DNA from: Christiangramia sediminis
GTDB lineage: Bacteria > Bacteroidota > Bacteroidia > Flavobacteriales > Flavobacteriaceae
Reading direction: 5' to 3'
DNA: 64,000 nucleotides
NCBI RefSeq assembly: GCF_020552705.1
Contig: NZ_JAJBZG010000005.1
Coordinates: 434,001 to 498,000 of the forward strand
How positions within the stretch are numbered: the stretch's first letter is position 1; every line of letters starts with the position of its first letter. Made by a program: the position numbers and the translations under genes. The notes beneath the pieces are model-generated. The model made no database searches. It saw only the letters and a list, made by a program, of their open reading frames with translations, and was not told where the DNA came from. Positions 43,259 through 51,493 of this stretch are shown here, in pieces.

Positions 43259-43633
43259 TTATACTACAGCCTTATCAGGTGATTTTCCACCAGATTTGCT
43301 TGATTTATCTTTTTGCAATTTAGCATTTTGTTTTCTTAATTCCTCAAGTTTCGTTTCCATAGCAGCTAAAATATCATCTGCTTTATGACTGGCTGAAGAT
43401 AGAGTTTCTTCCAATCTCACTTCAAAATCTACCCTTGCCTTTTTAGCTTTCTCACTAAGGTTAGAACTCGTTTCGTGATAACGTTTGTTGAGATTATCGC
43501 GGGTTTGTTGAGCATCCTTTTTAAGCTTTTTGCGCGTTTTATCGCCGCTATCTGGAGCATAGAGTAATCCTACTCCGGCCCCGATAGCCGCTCCTGTAAT
43601 TAATGCTAAAAGGGTATTTCCTGTACTTGCCAT
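43259..43633 (-). CDS. YtxH-domain protein
   Basis: 124 residues. A short N-terminal hydrophobic glycine-rich helix (about 6-28, LLALITGAAIGAGVGLLYAP) is followed by a charged helical region rich in Lys and Ala and a Ser/Lys-rich end. This is the YtxH stress-protein layout. It is the first gene of a three-gene unit (YtxH, holin-like, DUF6327-like) under its own promoter. Its role is probably protective at the membrane under stress; no direct evidence here. Confidence 0.82.
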   Translation of the reverse strand: MASTGNTLLALITGAAIGAGVGLLYAPDSGDKTRKKLKKDAQQTRDNLNKRYHETSSNLSEKAKKARVDFEVRLEETLSSASHKADDILAAMETKLEELRKQNAKLQKDKSSKSGGKSPDKAVV

Positions 43634-43663
43634 AAGTTTTTGAATTTTAAGTTATTATTCTCC

Positions 43664-43671
43664 CAAAGATA
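43664..43671 (-). promoter_or_regulatory. -7 box for the YtxH trio
   Basis: TATCTTTG on the minus strand, about 30 bases before the ATG. A 10-bp palindrome TAACCGGTTA lies farther upstream, near 43698-43707. Confidence 0.5.
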
Positions 43672-43759
43672 ACAGATGCAATTACCTTTCGTTGTTAATA
43701 ACCGGTTAATATGTTAAAAATCCTATGCTAAATTATTCTTAAAGGAAATTAGTATAAAA

Positions 43760-45439
43760 CTAATTTTTGATCTTAGCCCAGGAATCACGCAAACTAACAG
43801 TTCTATTAAAAACTGGTTTCTCGACAGTGGAATCTCTATCCACGCAAAAATATCCTATACGTTGAAACTGTACTTTATCCTGCTCTTTAGCATCTTTAAG
43901 GCTGGGTTCGAGGTATCCTGTAACTATTTGTAAGGATTCAGGATTCACAAAATCAAGATAATCCCTGTCTTTTACAGCATCTGGAGCTTCCTCGGTAAAC
44001 AAACGGTCATAAAGCCTTATTTCAGCTTCAATAGCATGCTTAACCGATACCCAGTGTAATGTTCCCTTCACTTTTCTCAAAGATTCTTCGGTACCACTAC
44101 CACTTTTACTCTTTGGATCATAGGTACAGTGGATCTCAGTAATATTACCATCAGCATCTTTTACTACACTTTCGCCCTTGATGATATAGGCATTTTTAAG
44201 CCTTACTTCTTTTTCCAGGGTCAAACGGAAAAATTTCCTGTTTGCACTTTCCTTAAAGTCTTCTCTTTCGATATATAGTTCACGGGAAAATGGAACCTTT
44301 CTGCTGCCTGCAGACTCATCTTCAGGATTATTTTCAGCATCCAGCCATTCTTCTTCTCCCTCAGGATAATTAGTGATCACAAGTTTAACGGGATCTAGAA
44401 CCCCCATTACACGTGGTGCAGTTTTGTTTAGATCCTCCCTGGCACAGAATTCAAGATGAGATACATCAATTAGATTCTCTCTCTTCCCTACTCCGATAGA
44501 ATCGGCAAATTTCCTAATTGAATCCGGAGTATAACCTCTTCTTCTTAAACCGGAAATAGTTGGCATTCTTGGATCATCCCATGATTCTACAAATCCTTTT
44601 TCAACCAGTTGAAGTAATTTTCTCTTACTAACGATTGTATGACTTAAATTTCTTCGGGCAAATTCGCGTTGTTTCGGTTCAAAATCTCCTGGTTTGCTAA
44701 CTTTTTCAATAAACCAGTTATAAAGTTCACGGTGAGGTAAGAATTCCAGGGTACAAAATGAATGTGAAACCTGTTCTATAAAATCACTTTCTCCATGTGC
44801 CCAGTCATACATAGGATAGATCTTCCAGTCTCCGCCGGTACGGTGGTGGCTTTTATGCAAACACCTGTACATCACAGGATCTCTCATCAACATATTCGAG
44901 GCCTCCATATCTATCTTAGCACGTAACACATCCCTTTTTTCAGGTGTTTCGCCATTCTTCATCTTTTCAAAAAGATCAAGATTTTCTTCTACGGAACGAT
45001 TTCTAAATGGACTTTCTTTTCCCGGTTGGGTAGGAGTTCCTTTCTGTTCCGCTATTTCTTCGGAAGTCTGACTGTCTACATAAGCATCACCATTTTTGAT
45101 CATTTCTACCGCCCAGTCATAAAGCTGTTGAAAATAATCTGATGCATAACATTCCTTTGCCCAAGTAAAACCAAGCCATTCAATATCCTTTTTAATGGCA
45201 TCTACATATTCCTGCTCTTCTTTCGCCGGATTTGTATCATCAAAGCGAAGATTTACCGGAGCATTATAAGTCTCTCCAAGTCCGAAATTCAGACAAATTG
45301 AAGATGCATGCCCAATGTGAAGATATCCGTTTGGTTCCGGTGGAAACCGGAATTTCAGGTCTTCTTTTTTATAATTAGTACTTAGATCCTCTTCTATAAT
45401 TTGCTCAATAAAATTGAGCGACTTTTTTCCTTCCGCCAT
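43760..45439 (-). CDS. glnS: Glutaminyl-tRNA synthetase
   Basis: 559 residues. The class I motifs are GYLHIGHASS (about 34-43) and VSKRKLLQLV (the KMSKS loop), with a C-terminal anticodon-binding beta-barrel. It charges tRNA-Gln directly, so the organism does not need the GatCAB amidotransferase route for Gln. It is the last minus-strand gene before a divergent ZIP-like gene. Confidence 0.97.
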   Translation of the reverse strand: MAEGKKSLNFIEQIIEEDLSTNYKKEDLKFRFPPEPNGYLHIGHASSICLNFGLGETYNAPVNLRFDDTNPAKEEQEYVDAIKKDIEWLGFTWAKECYASDYFQQLYDWAVEMIKNGDAYVDSQTSEEIAEQKGTPTQPGKESPFRNRSVEENLDLFEKMKNGETPEKRDVLRAKIDMEASNMLMRDPVMYRCLHKSHHRTGGDWKIYPMYDWAHGESDFIEQVSHSFCTLEFLPHRELYNWFIEKVSKPGDFEPKQREFARRNLSHTIVSKRKLLQLVEKGFVESWDDPRMPTISGLRRRGYTPDSIRKFADSIGVGKRENLIDVSHLEFCAREDLNKTAPRVMGVLDPVKLVITNYPEGEEEWLDAENNPEDESAGSRKVPFSRELYIEREDFKESANRKFFRLTLEKEVRLKNAYIIKGESVVKDADGNITEIHCTYDPKSKSGSGTEESLRKVKGTLHWVSVKHAIEAEIRLYDRLFTEEAPDAVKDRDYLDFVNPESLQIVTGYLEPSLKDAKEQDKVQFQRIGYFCVDRDSTVEKPVFNRTVSLRDSWAKIKN

Positions 45440-45459
45440 AACTGATTTAAAATAGAAGG

Positions 45460-45467
45460 CAAATTTA
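45460..45467 (-). promoter_or_regulatory. -7 box for glnS
   Basis: TAAATTTG on the minus strand, 20 bases before the glnS start. Confidence 0.5.
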
Positions 45468-45552
45468 TCAAATTTTAAATCGAAACAGACAGCTTAAACT
45501 TATTAGTATCACTAAAATTGAATAACTTCGGAATATTAACCTAATTAACAAC

Positions 45553-46269
45553 ATGCAGGATATCTATAAAATCATTTTATACTCCGCATTTTCAGGTATA
45601 ACCGTATTTCTTGGCGGTCTTCTTTCTAAATATTTTGGTGGAGATTATAAATCTAATAAAAGAAAAACTGAACTATTCCATTTTATTACTGCTTTTGGAG
45701 GAGGTATTCTAATCGCAGCGATCGCTTTAGTGCTAGTCCCGCGGGGAATGGAAGAGCTAGACCTTTTCATATTGATACTGGCTTTTATTAGTGGTGCGAT
45801 CGTCGTTTTTCTCATTGATAGGAAATTGGAAAGATCTGGGAATTCACTTTCCCAACTAATGGCCATGCTTTTAGATTTTATACCTGAAGCTATAGCCCTT
45901 GGTGCTATTTTCGCCGCTGAGCCAAAAACAGGGGTTTTGCTAGCCATATTTATAGGACTACAGAATTTACCTGAATCCTTTAACTCGTTTCAGGACCTAA
46001 AATCAACTGGATATAGTGATAAAAAAAGCCTGATAGTACTCTTTTTTCTAAGTTTTTCAGGGATTATAGGAGCGGTCATTGGATTTATTTTCCTAAAAGA
46101 TCTTCCGCAAGTCACTGCATTTCTTATGGTCTTTGCAAGTGGTGGGATTTTATATCTTATCTTCCAGGATATTGCCCCCAATGTTAAACTGAAAAAATCC
46201 TGGTTACCTGCCCTGGGAGCTAATCTGGGATTTTTAATAGGAATGATTGGAGAAAAGCTGATTCAATAA
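45553..46269 (+). CDS. ZIP-like membrane protein with altered metal motifs
   Basis: 238 residues with seven to eight membrane helices. Topology and the paired PE motifs (LDFIPEAIALG, about 116-126, and GLQNLPESFNSFQ, about 140-152) resemble ZIP metal transporters, whose motifs normally read HNxPEG and HExPEG. Here the metal-binding His positions are replaced by Asp and Gln. It may move a different ion or have lost transport. It is divergent from glnS and followed by folB after a 41-base gap. Confidence 0.65.
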   Translation: MQDIYKIILYSAFSGITVFLGGLLSKYFGGDYKSNKRKTELFHFITAFGGGILIAAIALVLVPRGMEELDLFILILAFISGAIVVFLIDRKLERSGNSLSQLMAMLLDFIPEAIALGAIFAAEPKTGVLLAIFIGLQNLPESFNSFQDLKSTGYSDKKSLIVLFFLSFSGIIGAVIGFIFLKDLPQVTAFLMVFASGGILYLIFQDIAPNVKLKKSWLPALGANLGFLIGMIGEKLIQ

Positions 46270-46290
46270 TCGAAAAAATATTTGAGCGTT

Positions 46291-46298
46291 TATCTTTG
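46291..46298 (+). promoter_or_regulatory. -7 box for folB
   Basis: TATCTTTG, only 12 bases before the GTG start of folB. It implies a very short leader. Confidence 0.5.
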
Positions 46299-46310
46299 TA
46301 AAAAAAATTA

Positions 46311-46667
46311 GTGGGAGTTATTAAACTTAAAAATATCAAGGTCTTTTCATATCATGGGTGTCTTGATGAAGAAGGTAAAATAGGAAGCGATTATCGTGTA
46401 GATCTAAAAGTTCATGGAGATCTTTCTAATTCGGCCAAGACCGATAAATTGGCAGATACTATAGATTATGTTCATTTGAACAGGATTGTAAAGGAAGAAA
46501 TGGCGATACGATCAAAATTACTGGAGACCGTGGCTGAAAGGATACTGAATCGTGTGATGCAGGAACTCATTATGGTTCAGAAAGCTAAGGTGGATGTTTC
46601 AAAAATTAATCCGCCTATTGGGGGAAATGTATCCATGGTAACTGTAAGCAGGACGAAATCCCGCTAG
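46311..46667 (+). CDS. folB: Dihydroneopterin aldolase
   Basis: 118 residues from a GTG start. The start KLKNIKVFSYHGCLDEEGKIG carries the conserved HG at the active site, and the family Lys is near the C-terminus (NPPIGGN). It splits dihydroneopterin into the pterin precursor of folate and glycolaldehyde. Length is standard. It is followed by tRNA-Cys; no other folate genes lie nearby. Confidence 0.93.
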   Translation: MGVIKLKNIKVFSYHGCLDEEGKIGSDYRVDLKVHGDLSNSAKTDKLADTIDYVHLNRIVKEEMAIRSKLLETVAERILNRVMQELIMVQKAKVDVSKINPPIGGNVSMVTVSRTKSR

Positions 46668-46674
46668 ATTTTAG

Positions 46675-46704
46675 TTTTCAAACTTAAAATTTTTATTACA
46701 TTTG
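46675..46704 (+). promoter_or_regulatory. Promoter of tRNA-Cys
   Basis: TTTT (46675-46678) and TACATTTG (46697-46704) are 18 bases apart, with the predicted start about 10 bases before the mature tRNA. Confidence 0.6.
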
Positions 46705-46718
46705 CCAACCCTATATAG

Positions 46719-46789
46719 GGCATCGTGGCCGAGTGGCTAGGCAGAGGTCTGCAAAACCTTGTACAGCGGTTCGAATCCGCTCGATGCCT
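46719..46789 (+). tRNA. tRNA-Cys (anticodon GCA)
   Basis: 71 bases fold into a full cloverleaf. The acceptor stem is GGCATCG with CGATGCC, the D arm has GCC/GGC, and the anticodon stem is GAGGT/ACCTT with loop CTGCAAA (anticodon GCA at 46751-46753). The T arm is AGCGG/CCGCT with loop TTCGAAT. No CCA is encoded at the 3' end, so it is added after transcription. Confidence 0.97.
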
Positions 46790-46794
46790 CAACA

Positions 46795-46825
46795 AAGCTT
46801 CCTTTAACCGGGAAGCTTTTTTTAT
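46795..46825 (+). terminator. Terminator of tRNA-Cys
   Basis: AAGCTTCC (46795-46802) pairs with GGAAGCTT (46811-46818), followed by TTTTTTATTTATT. It lies 5 bases after the tRNA. Confidence 0.85.
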
Positions 46826-46830
46826 TTATT

Positions 46831-47556
46831 TTAATCGGTAATTCCTATATCTTCAAGTTTTCCCATCAAAGAATCCTGAGGAGTTATTTCTTCAATCTGA
46901 TCTTTAATTTCATCTACCTGGCTGGGAAACATTCCCTGAAAAATCAATACACCTCCAAAAACAATCAACAGGATGCTAATTCCTTTTTTCATAACATAGA
47001 TCCTGTTAGGAGTGAGTTTTCTATTTAATTTTTTAGCCAGAAGTATCTTGAAAATATCAACAATAAGATAAGTTACCAATACGCTTGATAGAAAAATGGA
47101 TACCCTGGTGGTCTCCATTTCCATTTTAGGACCGAATACGATGATAACTCCCAGCCAGAAGCCCAATACTCCAATATTGATGAAATTAAGCAGGAAACCC
47201 TTTGCAAAGAGCCCAAAATAATCGCTTTTACTTAGTTTACGTATTTCAGGCCTGTCATCTTCTGTTTGAATCGTCTTTTTAGTCTGAAGAAAACTCATTA
47301 GTCCGTATGTAGCCAGGATCATACCTCCAAAGATAAATAAGGCGGGATCATCCTTTAAACTTTCTAAGAGTTTAGTAGTACTGAAGTAGGCAATGGCAAT
47401 AAAAATAACATCTGCCAGAATTACCCCAAGATCTAATGAAAAAGCCGCTCTAAATCCTTTGATAGCTGCAGTTTCCAGTAAAACGAAAAATACCGGACCA
47501 AATAAAAAAGCTAAAAAAAGACCTAGCGGTAATGCTGCTAAAACGTCCTGTAACAT
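46831..47556 (-). CDS. LysE/RhtB-family exporter
   Basis: 241 residues with six membrane helices. The start LAALPLGLFLAFLFGPVFFVLLETAAIKG contains the family's G-P-x-F pattern in helix 1. It exports an amino acid or related small molecule; substrate cannot be told. The C-terminal tail (QVDEIKDQIEEITPQDSLMG) is a polar extension beyond the transport core. It converges on tRNA-Cys. Confidence 0.8.
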   Translation of the reverse strand: MLQDVLAALPLGLFLAFLFGPVFFVLLETAAIKGFRAAFSLDLGVILADVIFIAIAYFSTTKLLESLKDDPALFIFGGMILATYGLMSFLQTKKTIQTEDDRPEIRKLSKSDYFGLFAKGFLLNFINIGVLGFWLGVIIVFGPKMEMETTRVSIFLSSVLVTYLIVDIFKILLAKKLNRKLTPNRIYVMKKGISILLIVFGGVLIFQGMFPSQVDEIKDQIEEITPQDSLMGKLEDIGITD

Positions 47557-47573
47557 ACAGTTAAGTTGTTTTG

Positions 47574-47581
47574 CAAATGTA
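47574..47581 (-). promoter_or_regulatory. -7 box for the LysE-family gene
   Basis: TACATTTG on the minus strand, 17 bases before the start; a TTTC element lies 18 bases upstream. Confidence 0.55.
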
Positions 47582-47654
47582 AACTTTTTGTGCTTTTAGG
47601 AAATTCTGTCTTTTTAGAACCTAAAAAACTAAATATAAGTACAATTAAATATGA

Positions 47655-49859
47655 TTAATTTGCCTCTACTTCTTCTCTATTTCCAAGTAAGGTAAAATCT
47701 AAATGCCTTTTAACCAGATCGGCATTTTTTACTTTCACATATACTTCATCACCAAGGGTATAGGTTTGTCCGGTACGTTTCCCAACCACTGCGAATTCAT
47801 CAGCATTATATTCATAATGATCATCGTTCATATCTCTTAAACGTATCATTCCTTCACATTTGTTCTCTACGATCTCAACAAAAATACCCCACTCGGTCAC
47901 TCCAGAAATTACTCCAAGAAACTCTTCATTCTCATGATCCTGCATGAATTTTACCTGCATATATTTAATAGAATCCCTTTCCGCATTGGTGGCAAGATTT
48001 TCCATTTCGCTGCTGTGATGACATTTTGCTTCATATTCTTCTTCACTGACAGATTTTGCCCCATCCAGATAATGTTGCAGTAGTCTATGCACCATCACAT
48101 CTGGATATCTTCTAATGGGTGAAGTAAAATGTGTATAATAATCGAAAGCTAAACCGTAGTGCCCAATATTCTCAGTTCCGTAATAGGCTTTACTCATTGT
48201 ACGAATAGCAAGTGTATCTACCATATTTTGCTCTTTTCTTCCCTGAACATCCTCTAATAATTTGTTCAATGAAGAAGTAGTCGTACTTCTATCTTTAAGA
48301 TTAAGTTTGTGACCAAATCTTCCCACAATTGTTTGAAGAGAAGCTAATTTCTGATCGTCCGGCTCATCGTGGCATCTATATACAAAAGTCTTTTTAGAAC
48401 TCTGTTTTCCTATATATTCAGCTACTTTTCTATTGGCCAGTAACATAAATTCCTCGATGAGTTTATTCGCCTCTTTTGCGGTTTTAAAGAAAACCCCTAC
48501 CGGATTATTCTCTTCATTCAGATTGAATTTCACTTCAACTTTATCAAAAGAAAGAGCTCCATCTTTCATTCTTCTGGCACGCATTTTCTTTGCAAGCCTG
48601 TTTAAAGTAACCACAGCTTCTACCACTGCACCTCTAACGGAATATGCATGTTTTCTAATGGAAACATCTTCAGGAATTGTTCCGGTACCGGTTTCCAGAA
48701 TATGCTGGGCTTCTTCGTAGGCAAAGCGTTCGTCTGAATAAGTTACCGTTCTACCAAACCATTGATTCTTAACATTGGCGCTATCATCGATTTCAAAAAC
48801 TGCTGAAAATGTAAACTTTTCTTCCTTCGGCCTTAAAGAACAGGCATTATTAGAAAGAATCTCCGGTAACATAGGAACTACCCTGTCTACCAAGTAAACT
48901 GAAGTCGCTCTTTCATAAGCTTCCTCATCCAGAATTGTTCCGGGTTGGAGATAATGGGAAACATCAGCAATATGAATTCCTATTTCATAATTTCCATTTT
49001 CAAGTCTTTCAAAACTTAAAGCATCATCAAAATCTTTCGCATCTTTGGGATCTATCGTAAAAGTAAGTACATCCCGCATGTCCCTTCTTTTATTTATCTC
49101 TTCTTCATTGATAGAAGTATCTATCTTATTTGCATACTCTTCAACTTCTTCCGGAAAATCATGAGGCAAGCCGTATTGAGCAAGTATTGAATGTATTTCA
49201 GTATTATGTTCCCCGGGAGTTCCAAGTACTCTGGTAATCTTCCCTAATGGAGAATCAGCTTTTTTAGGCCATTCTTCGAATTCTACTACGACTTTATCTC
49301 CATTTTCAGCTCCGTTTAATTTATTTCCGGAAATGAAAAAATCTGTGTACATAGATTTATCATCAATAACCACAAAACCAAAGTCTTTTTTCTGTTGAAG
49401 GGTTCCAACAAATTCGGTCTTTTTTCTTTTTAATATTTTGGTTATTTCACCTTCAGATCTTTTTCTTCTTCTGCGGTTATACACATAAATTTCTACCGTA
49501 TCCCCATCAAAAGCGGCATTAAGATCTTTATTTGCTATAAATACATCATCTGCAAATTCTTCAACCATCACATAGCCATAGCCTTTGGTGGTGAGATCCA
49601 GAACCCCGGTATAATAGTTTTTGTTGCCTTCTATTTTAAATTTACCGCGTTCAGCTTCTTCTATTTCTTTTTTGGCGGCTAACTGGGCAAGTTTTTTAAT
49701 TATTTGATTTCTACTGCTGGCATCATTAACTCCTAAAATGGAAGCTATTTGTTTGTAGTTATATGTTTTTCCTGAGTTATTACGAAGTATATCGATGATA
49801 CTTCTGGAAAGATTGCCTTGTATTTTAGTTGTCGTTTTCTTCTTTTTATTCATTATCAC
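47655..49859 (-). CDS. rnr: Ribonuclease R
   Basis: 734 residues. N-terminal helix-turn-helix and cold-shock-like domains are followed by the RNB catalytic domain with DPKDAKDFDDALS (about 268-280, metal-binding Asp residues) and HYGLAFDYYTHFTSPIRRYPD, then a C-terminal S1 domain (about 640-725). It degrades structured RNA 3' to 5' and takes part in quality control and cold response. It starts with basic MIMNKKKKTTTK. Confidence 0.96.
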   Translation of the reverse strand: MIMNKKKKTTTKIQGNLSRSIIDILRNNSGKTYNYKQIASILGVNDASSRNQIIKKLAQLAAKKEIEEAERGKFKIEGNKNYYTGVLDLTTKGYGYVMVEEFADDVFIANKDLNAAFDGDTVEIYVYNRRRRKRSEGEITKILKRKKTEFVGTLQQKKDFGFVVIDDKSMYTDFFISGNKLNGAENGDKVVVEFEEWPKKADSPLGKITRVLGTPGEHNTEIHSILAQYGLPHDFPEEVEEYANKIDTSINEEEINKRRDMRDVLTFTIDPKDAKDFDDALSFERLENGNYEIGIHIADVSHYLQPGTILDEEAYERATSVYLVDRVVPMLPEILSNNACSLRPKEEKFTFSAVFEIDDSANVKNQWFGRTVTYSDERFAYEEAQHILETGTGTIPEDVSIRKHAYSVRGAVVEAVVTLNRLAKKMRARRMKDGALSFDKVEVKFNLNEENNPVGVFFKTAKEANKLIEEFMLLANRKVAEYIGKQSSKKTFVYRCHDEPDDQKLASLQTIVGRFGHKLNLKDRSTTTSSLNKLLEDVQGRKEQNMVDTLAIRTMSKAYYGTENIGHYGLAFDYYTHFTSPIRRYPDVMVHRLLQHYLDGAKSVSEEEYEAKCHHSSEMENLATNAERDSIKYMQVKFMQDHENEEFLGVISGVTEWGIFVEIVENKCEGMIRLRDMNDDHYEYNADEFAVVGKRTGQTYTLGDEVYVKVKNADLVKRHLDFTLLGNREEVEAN

Positions 49860-50077
49860 TTAGTATAGGATAAAATTACGCCATAAATATCAGACATAAA
49901 CTTTTTCATTTTAAAGTTTTGTTAAGGAGACTTATTTAAAAAGCATTGATTATCAAAATGTTCTAATAAATTATTTTTTTAATCTTTTTAACATTCTATA
50001 TTTTAATTTCTTAATTTTTTCTTAATTTAGATATAACATTTCCCAAGACCAGCCCCCGTAATTTTAGGACGTTATTT

Positions 50078-50248
50078 ATGAAAATAAGCAAGTCAACAAA
50101 ATACTCGGCAATATTTTTTCTCATTTTCATTATTGGGCTTATTTTTTTTGTGGCTATCATTCACAAATCCTTAAATAAAAAGACCGAAATCTTTTTAGAA
50201 ACTGAAAATAATTCCAGACAGACAGCAGCTTTAAGTATTGAAGAATAA
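50078..50248 (+). CDS. Small single-helix membrane protein
   Basis: A 56-residue reading frame from ATG at 50078 to TAA at 50246-50248. It opens MKISKSTKYSA, has one strong hydrophobic helix (IFFLIFIIGLIFFVAIIH, about 12-29), then a Lys-rich turn and a polar acidic tail. This is the pattern of a genuine small inner-membrane protein with the positive-inside rule met. I do not recognise the family. It lies 31 bases upstream of the DUF2007-like gene and may be co-transcribed with it. Confidence 0.55.
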   Translation: MKISKSTKYSAIFFLIFIIGLIFFVAIIHKSLNKKTEIFLETENNSRQTAALSIEE

Positions 50249-50279
50249 AGCCTATCTTTAATAAGCTTAATTCCCTGTT

Positions 50280-50522
50280 ATGAAAGCTTATAAATGCCTG
50301 GCTATTTTTACTTATCCTCACGAATATTTAGTACTTCAACTACAGTTCAATAAATACGGTATACGGCATTATTTCCAGAATGAGACGCTGGTAGGTCTTC
50401 TTCCTCTATCCTCTTTTGCCTTTGGCGGAATTCGTCTTATGGTTCATCCTTTAGATATTTCAAAAGCAAAACAAATAATAGATTCTTTAAATGACAAATC
50501 ATCCAATCTCAGGATCGTTTAA
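50280..50522 (+). CDS. DUF2007-like putative signal-transducing protein
   Basis: 80 residues. It has the compact beta-alpha-beta shape of the DUF2007 group: YPHEYLVLQLQFNKYGIRHYFQNE followed by FGGIRLMVHPLDISKAKQIIDSL. This resembles a small ferredoxin-like or ACT-like fold. Function is not established for the family. It may form a two-gene unit with the small membrane protein, upstream of the AT-rich gap. Confidence 0.65.
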   Translation: MKAYKCLAIFTYPHEYLVLQLQFNKYGIRHYFQNETLVGLLPLSSFAFGGIRLMVHPLDISKAKQIIDSLNDKSSNLRIV

Positions 50523-51046
50523 TTAGCTTTAGTTATAAACATTATATATTATATTATTTATTTCTTCTTTTTATAAAAATTTAAATGATGGTATATGATA
50601 GGGTGTTAATTTGTAGAATAATTTTATGGAGTAATATTAGGTATTTCACTTGTAAGTTTTTGATAACAGTTTATCAACATAGCTGTAAATTCATAAGTGA
50701 TTGATTTCGTTAGCTTTTTAAGATTTACTTAACAGAAGTTCATAAAATTGTTTTAAGAATGTTTATTGAAAACTTTGATATGAACACTTGTCAATAACAT
50801 GTTTTTTTATGCTCATAACTATCTCAAATTTTCCAGACTTATAATTAGATTTATTCAACTTTATGTTGGTATTGTTATTATTTTCTTAATAAACAAATTT
50901 CTTTATAAGTAAATCATCATAGGTTCTTCACAATTAGGTGTCAATATTAAAAGCCTGAAAATTAAGCGATTCGATAAAGTAATTAACAATGAAAATAAAG
51001 CGGGTTAATAGTGTCTTTTTTTAACTTTGCAGCAAACAACATAACG
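50523..51046. other. AT-rich 524-base non-coding gap, candidate replication origin
   Basis: This is the only gap over 300 bases, with roughly four fifths A+T and no credible gene. Near matches to the DnaA box TTATnCACA are TTATCAACA (50671-50679), TTCTTCACA (50924-50932) and, on the minus strand, TTATTGACA (50789-50797) with a relative at 50939-50947. Two boxes lie back to back as the inverted pair TTGATAA (50660-50666) and TTATCAA (50671-50677). Long A/T tracts could unwind. An untranslated RNA or a long regulatory region are alternatives. Gene directions do not flip clearly here, which weakens the origin reading. Confidence 0.35.
51022..51029 (+). promoter_or_regulatory. -7 box for rpiB
   Basis: TAACTTTG, 17 bases before the rpiB ATG at 51047; no good -33 element. 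Confidence 0.5.
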
Positions 51047-51487
51047 ATGAAAATATCTATTGGAAATGATCATGCCGGTACCGGTTATAAAAAGATGATC
51101 CAGGAAAAGCTCGAATCTTTGGGGCACACAGTTACTAATTATGGAACAAATTCTGATGATAGTGTAGATTATCCAGATTTTGTACATCCCGTGGCAGAAG
51201 ATGTTGAGAATAAAAAGGCCGACCTGGGTATTATTGTATGCGGAAGTGGTAACGGTGCTAATATGACTGCCAACAAACACCAGGGCGTTAGATCTGCACT
51301 TTGCTGGAATACGGAAATTGCAAAACTTGCCCGGGAACATAATGATGCTAATATCTTAAGTATTCCTGCGAGATTTGTTTCTGAAGAACTGGCTACTGAA
51401 ATGACTGAAACCTTTGTAAATACTGAATTTGAAGGTGGTCGTCACCAAAGGAGAGTAGATAAGATTCCCGCAAAAAAGTACTGTTAA
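51047..51487 (+). CDS. rpiB: Ribose-5-phosphate isomerase B
   Basis: 146 residues from ATG 51047, chosen over an upstream in-frame ATG because the -7 box lies between the two. It begins KISIGNDHAGTGYK with the LacAB/RpiB active-site His and contains VCGSGNGANMTANKHQGVR, where homologues have the catalytic Cys and phosphate-binding loop. It interconverts ribose and ribulose 5-phosphate. It is followed by the GNAT gene after 6 bases. Confidence 0.95.
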   Translation: MKISIGNDHAGTGYKKMIQEKLESLGHTVTNYGTNSDDSVDYPDFVHPVAEDVENKKADLGIIVCGSGNGANMTANKHQGVRSALCWNTEIAKLAREHNDANILSIPARFVSEELATEMTETFVNTEFEGGRHQRRVDKIPAKKYC

Positions 51488-51493
51488 TAACCT

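Noticed and set aside
43698-43707. TAACCGGTTA palindrome near the YtxH promoter as an operator
   Set aside because: Only 10 bp is symmetric, a length expected often by chance; mentioned with the promoter but not called.
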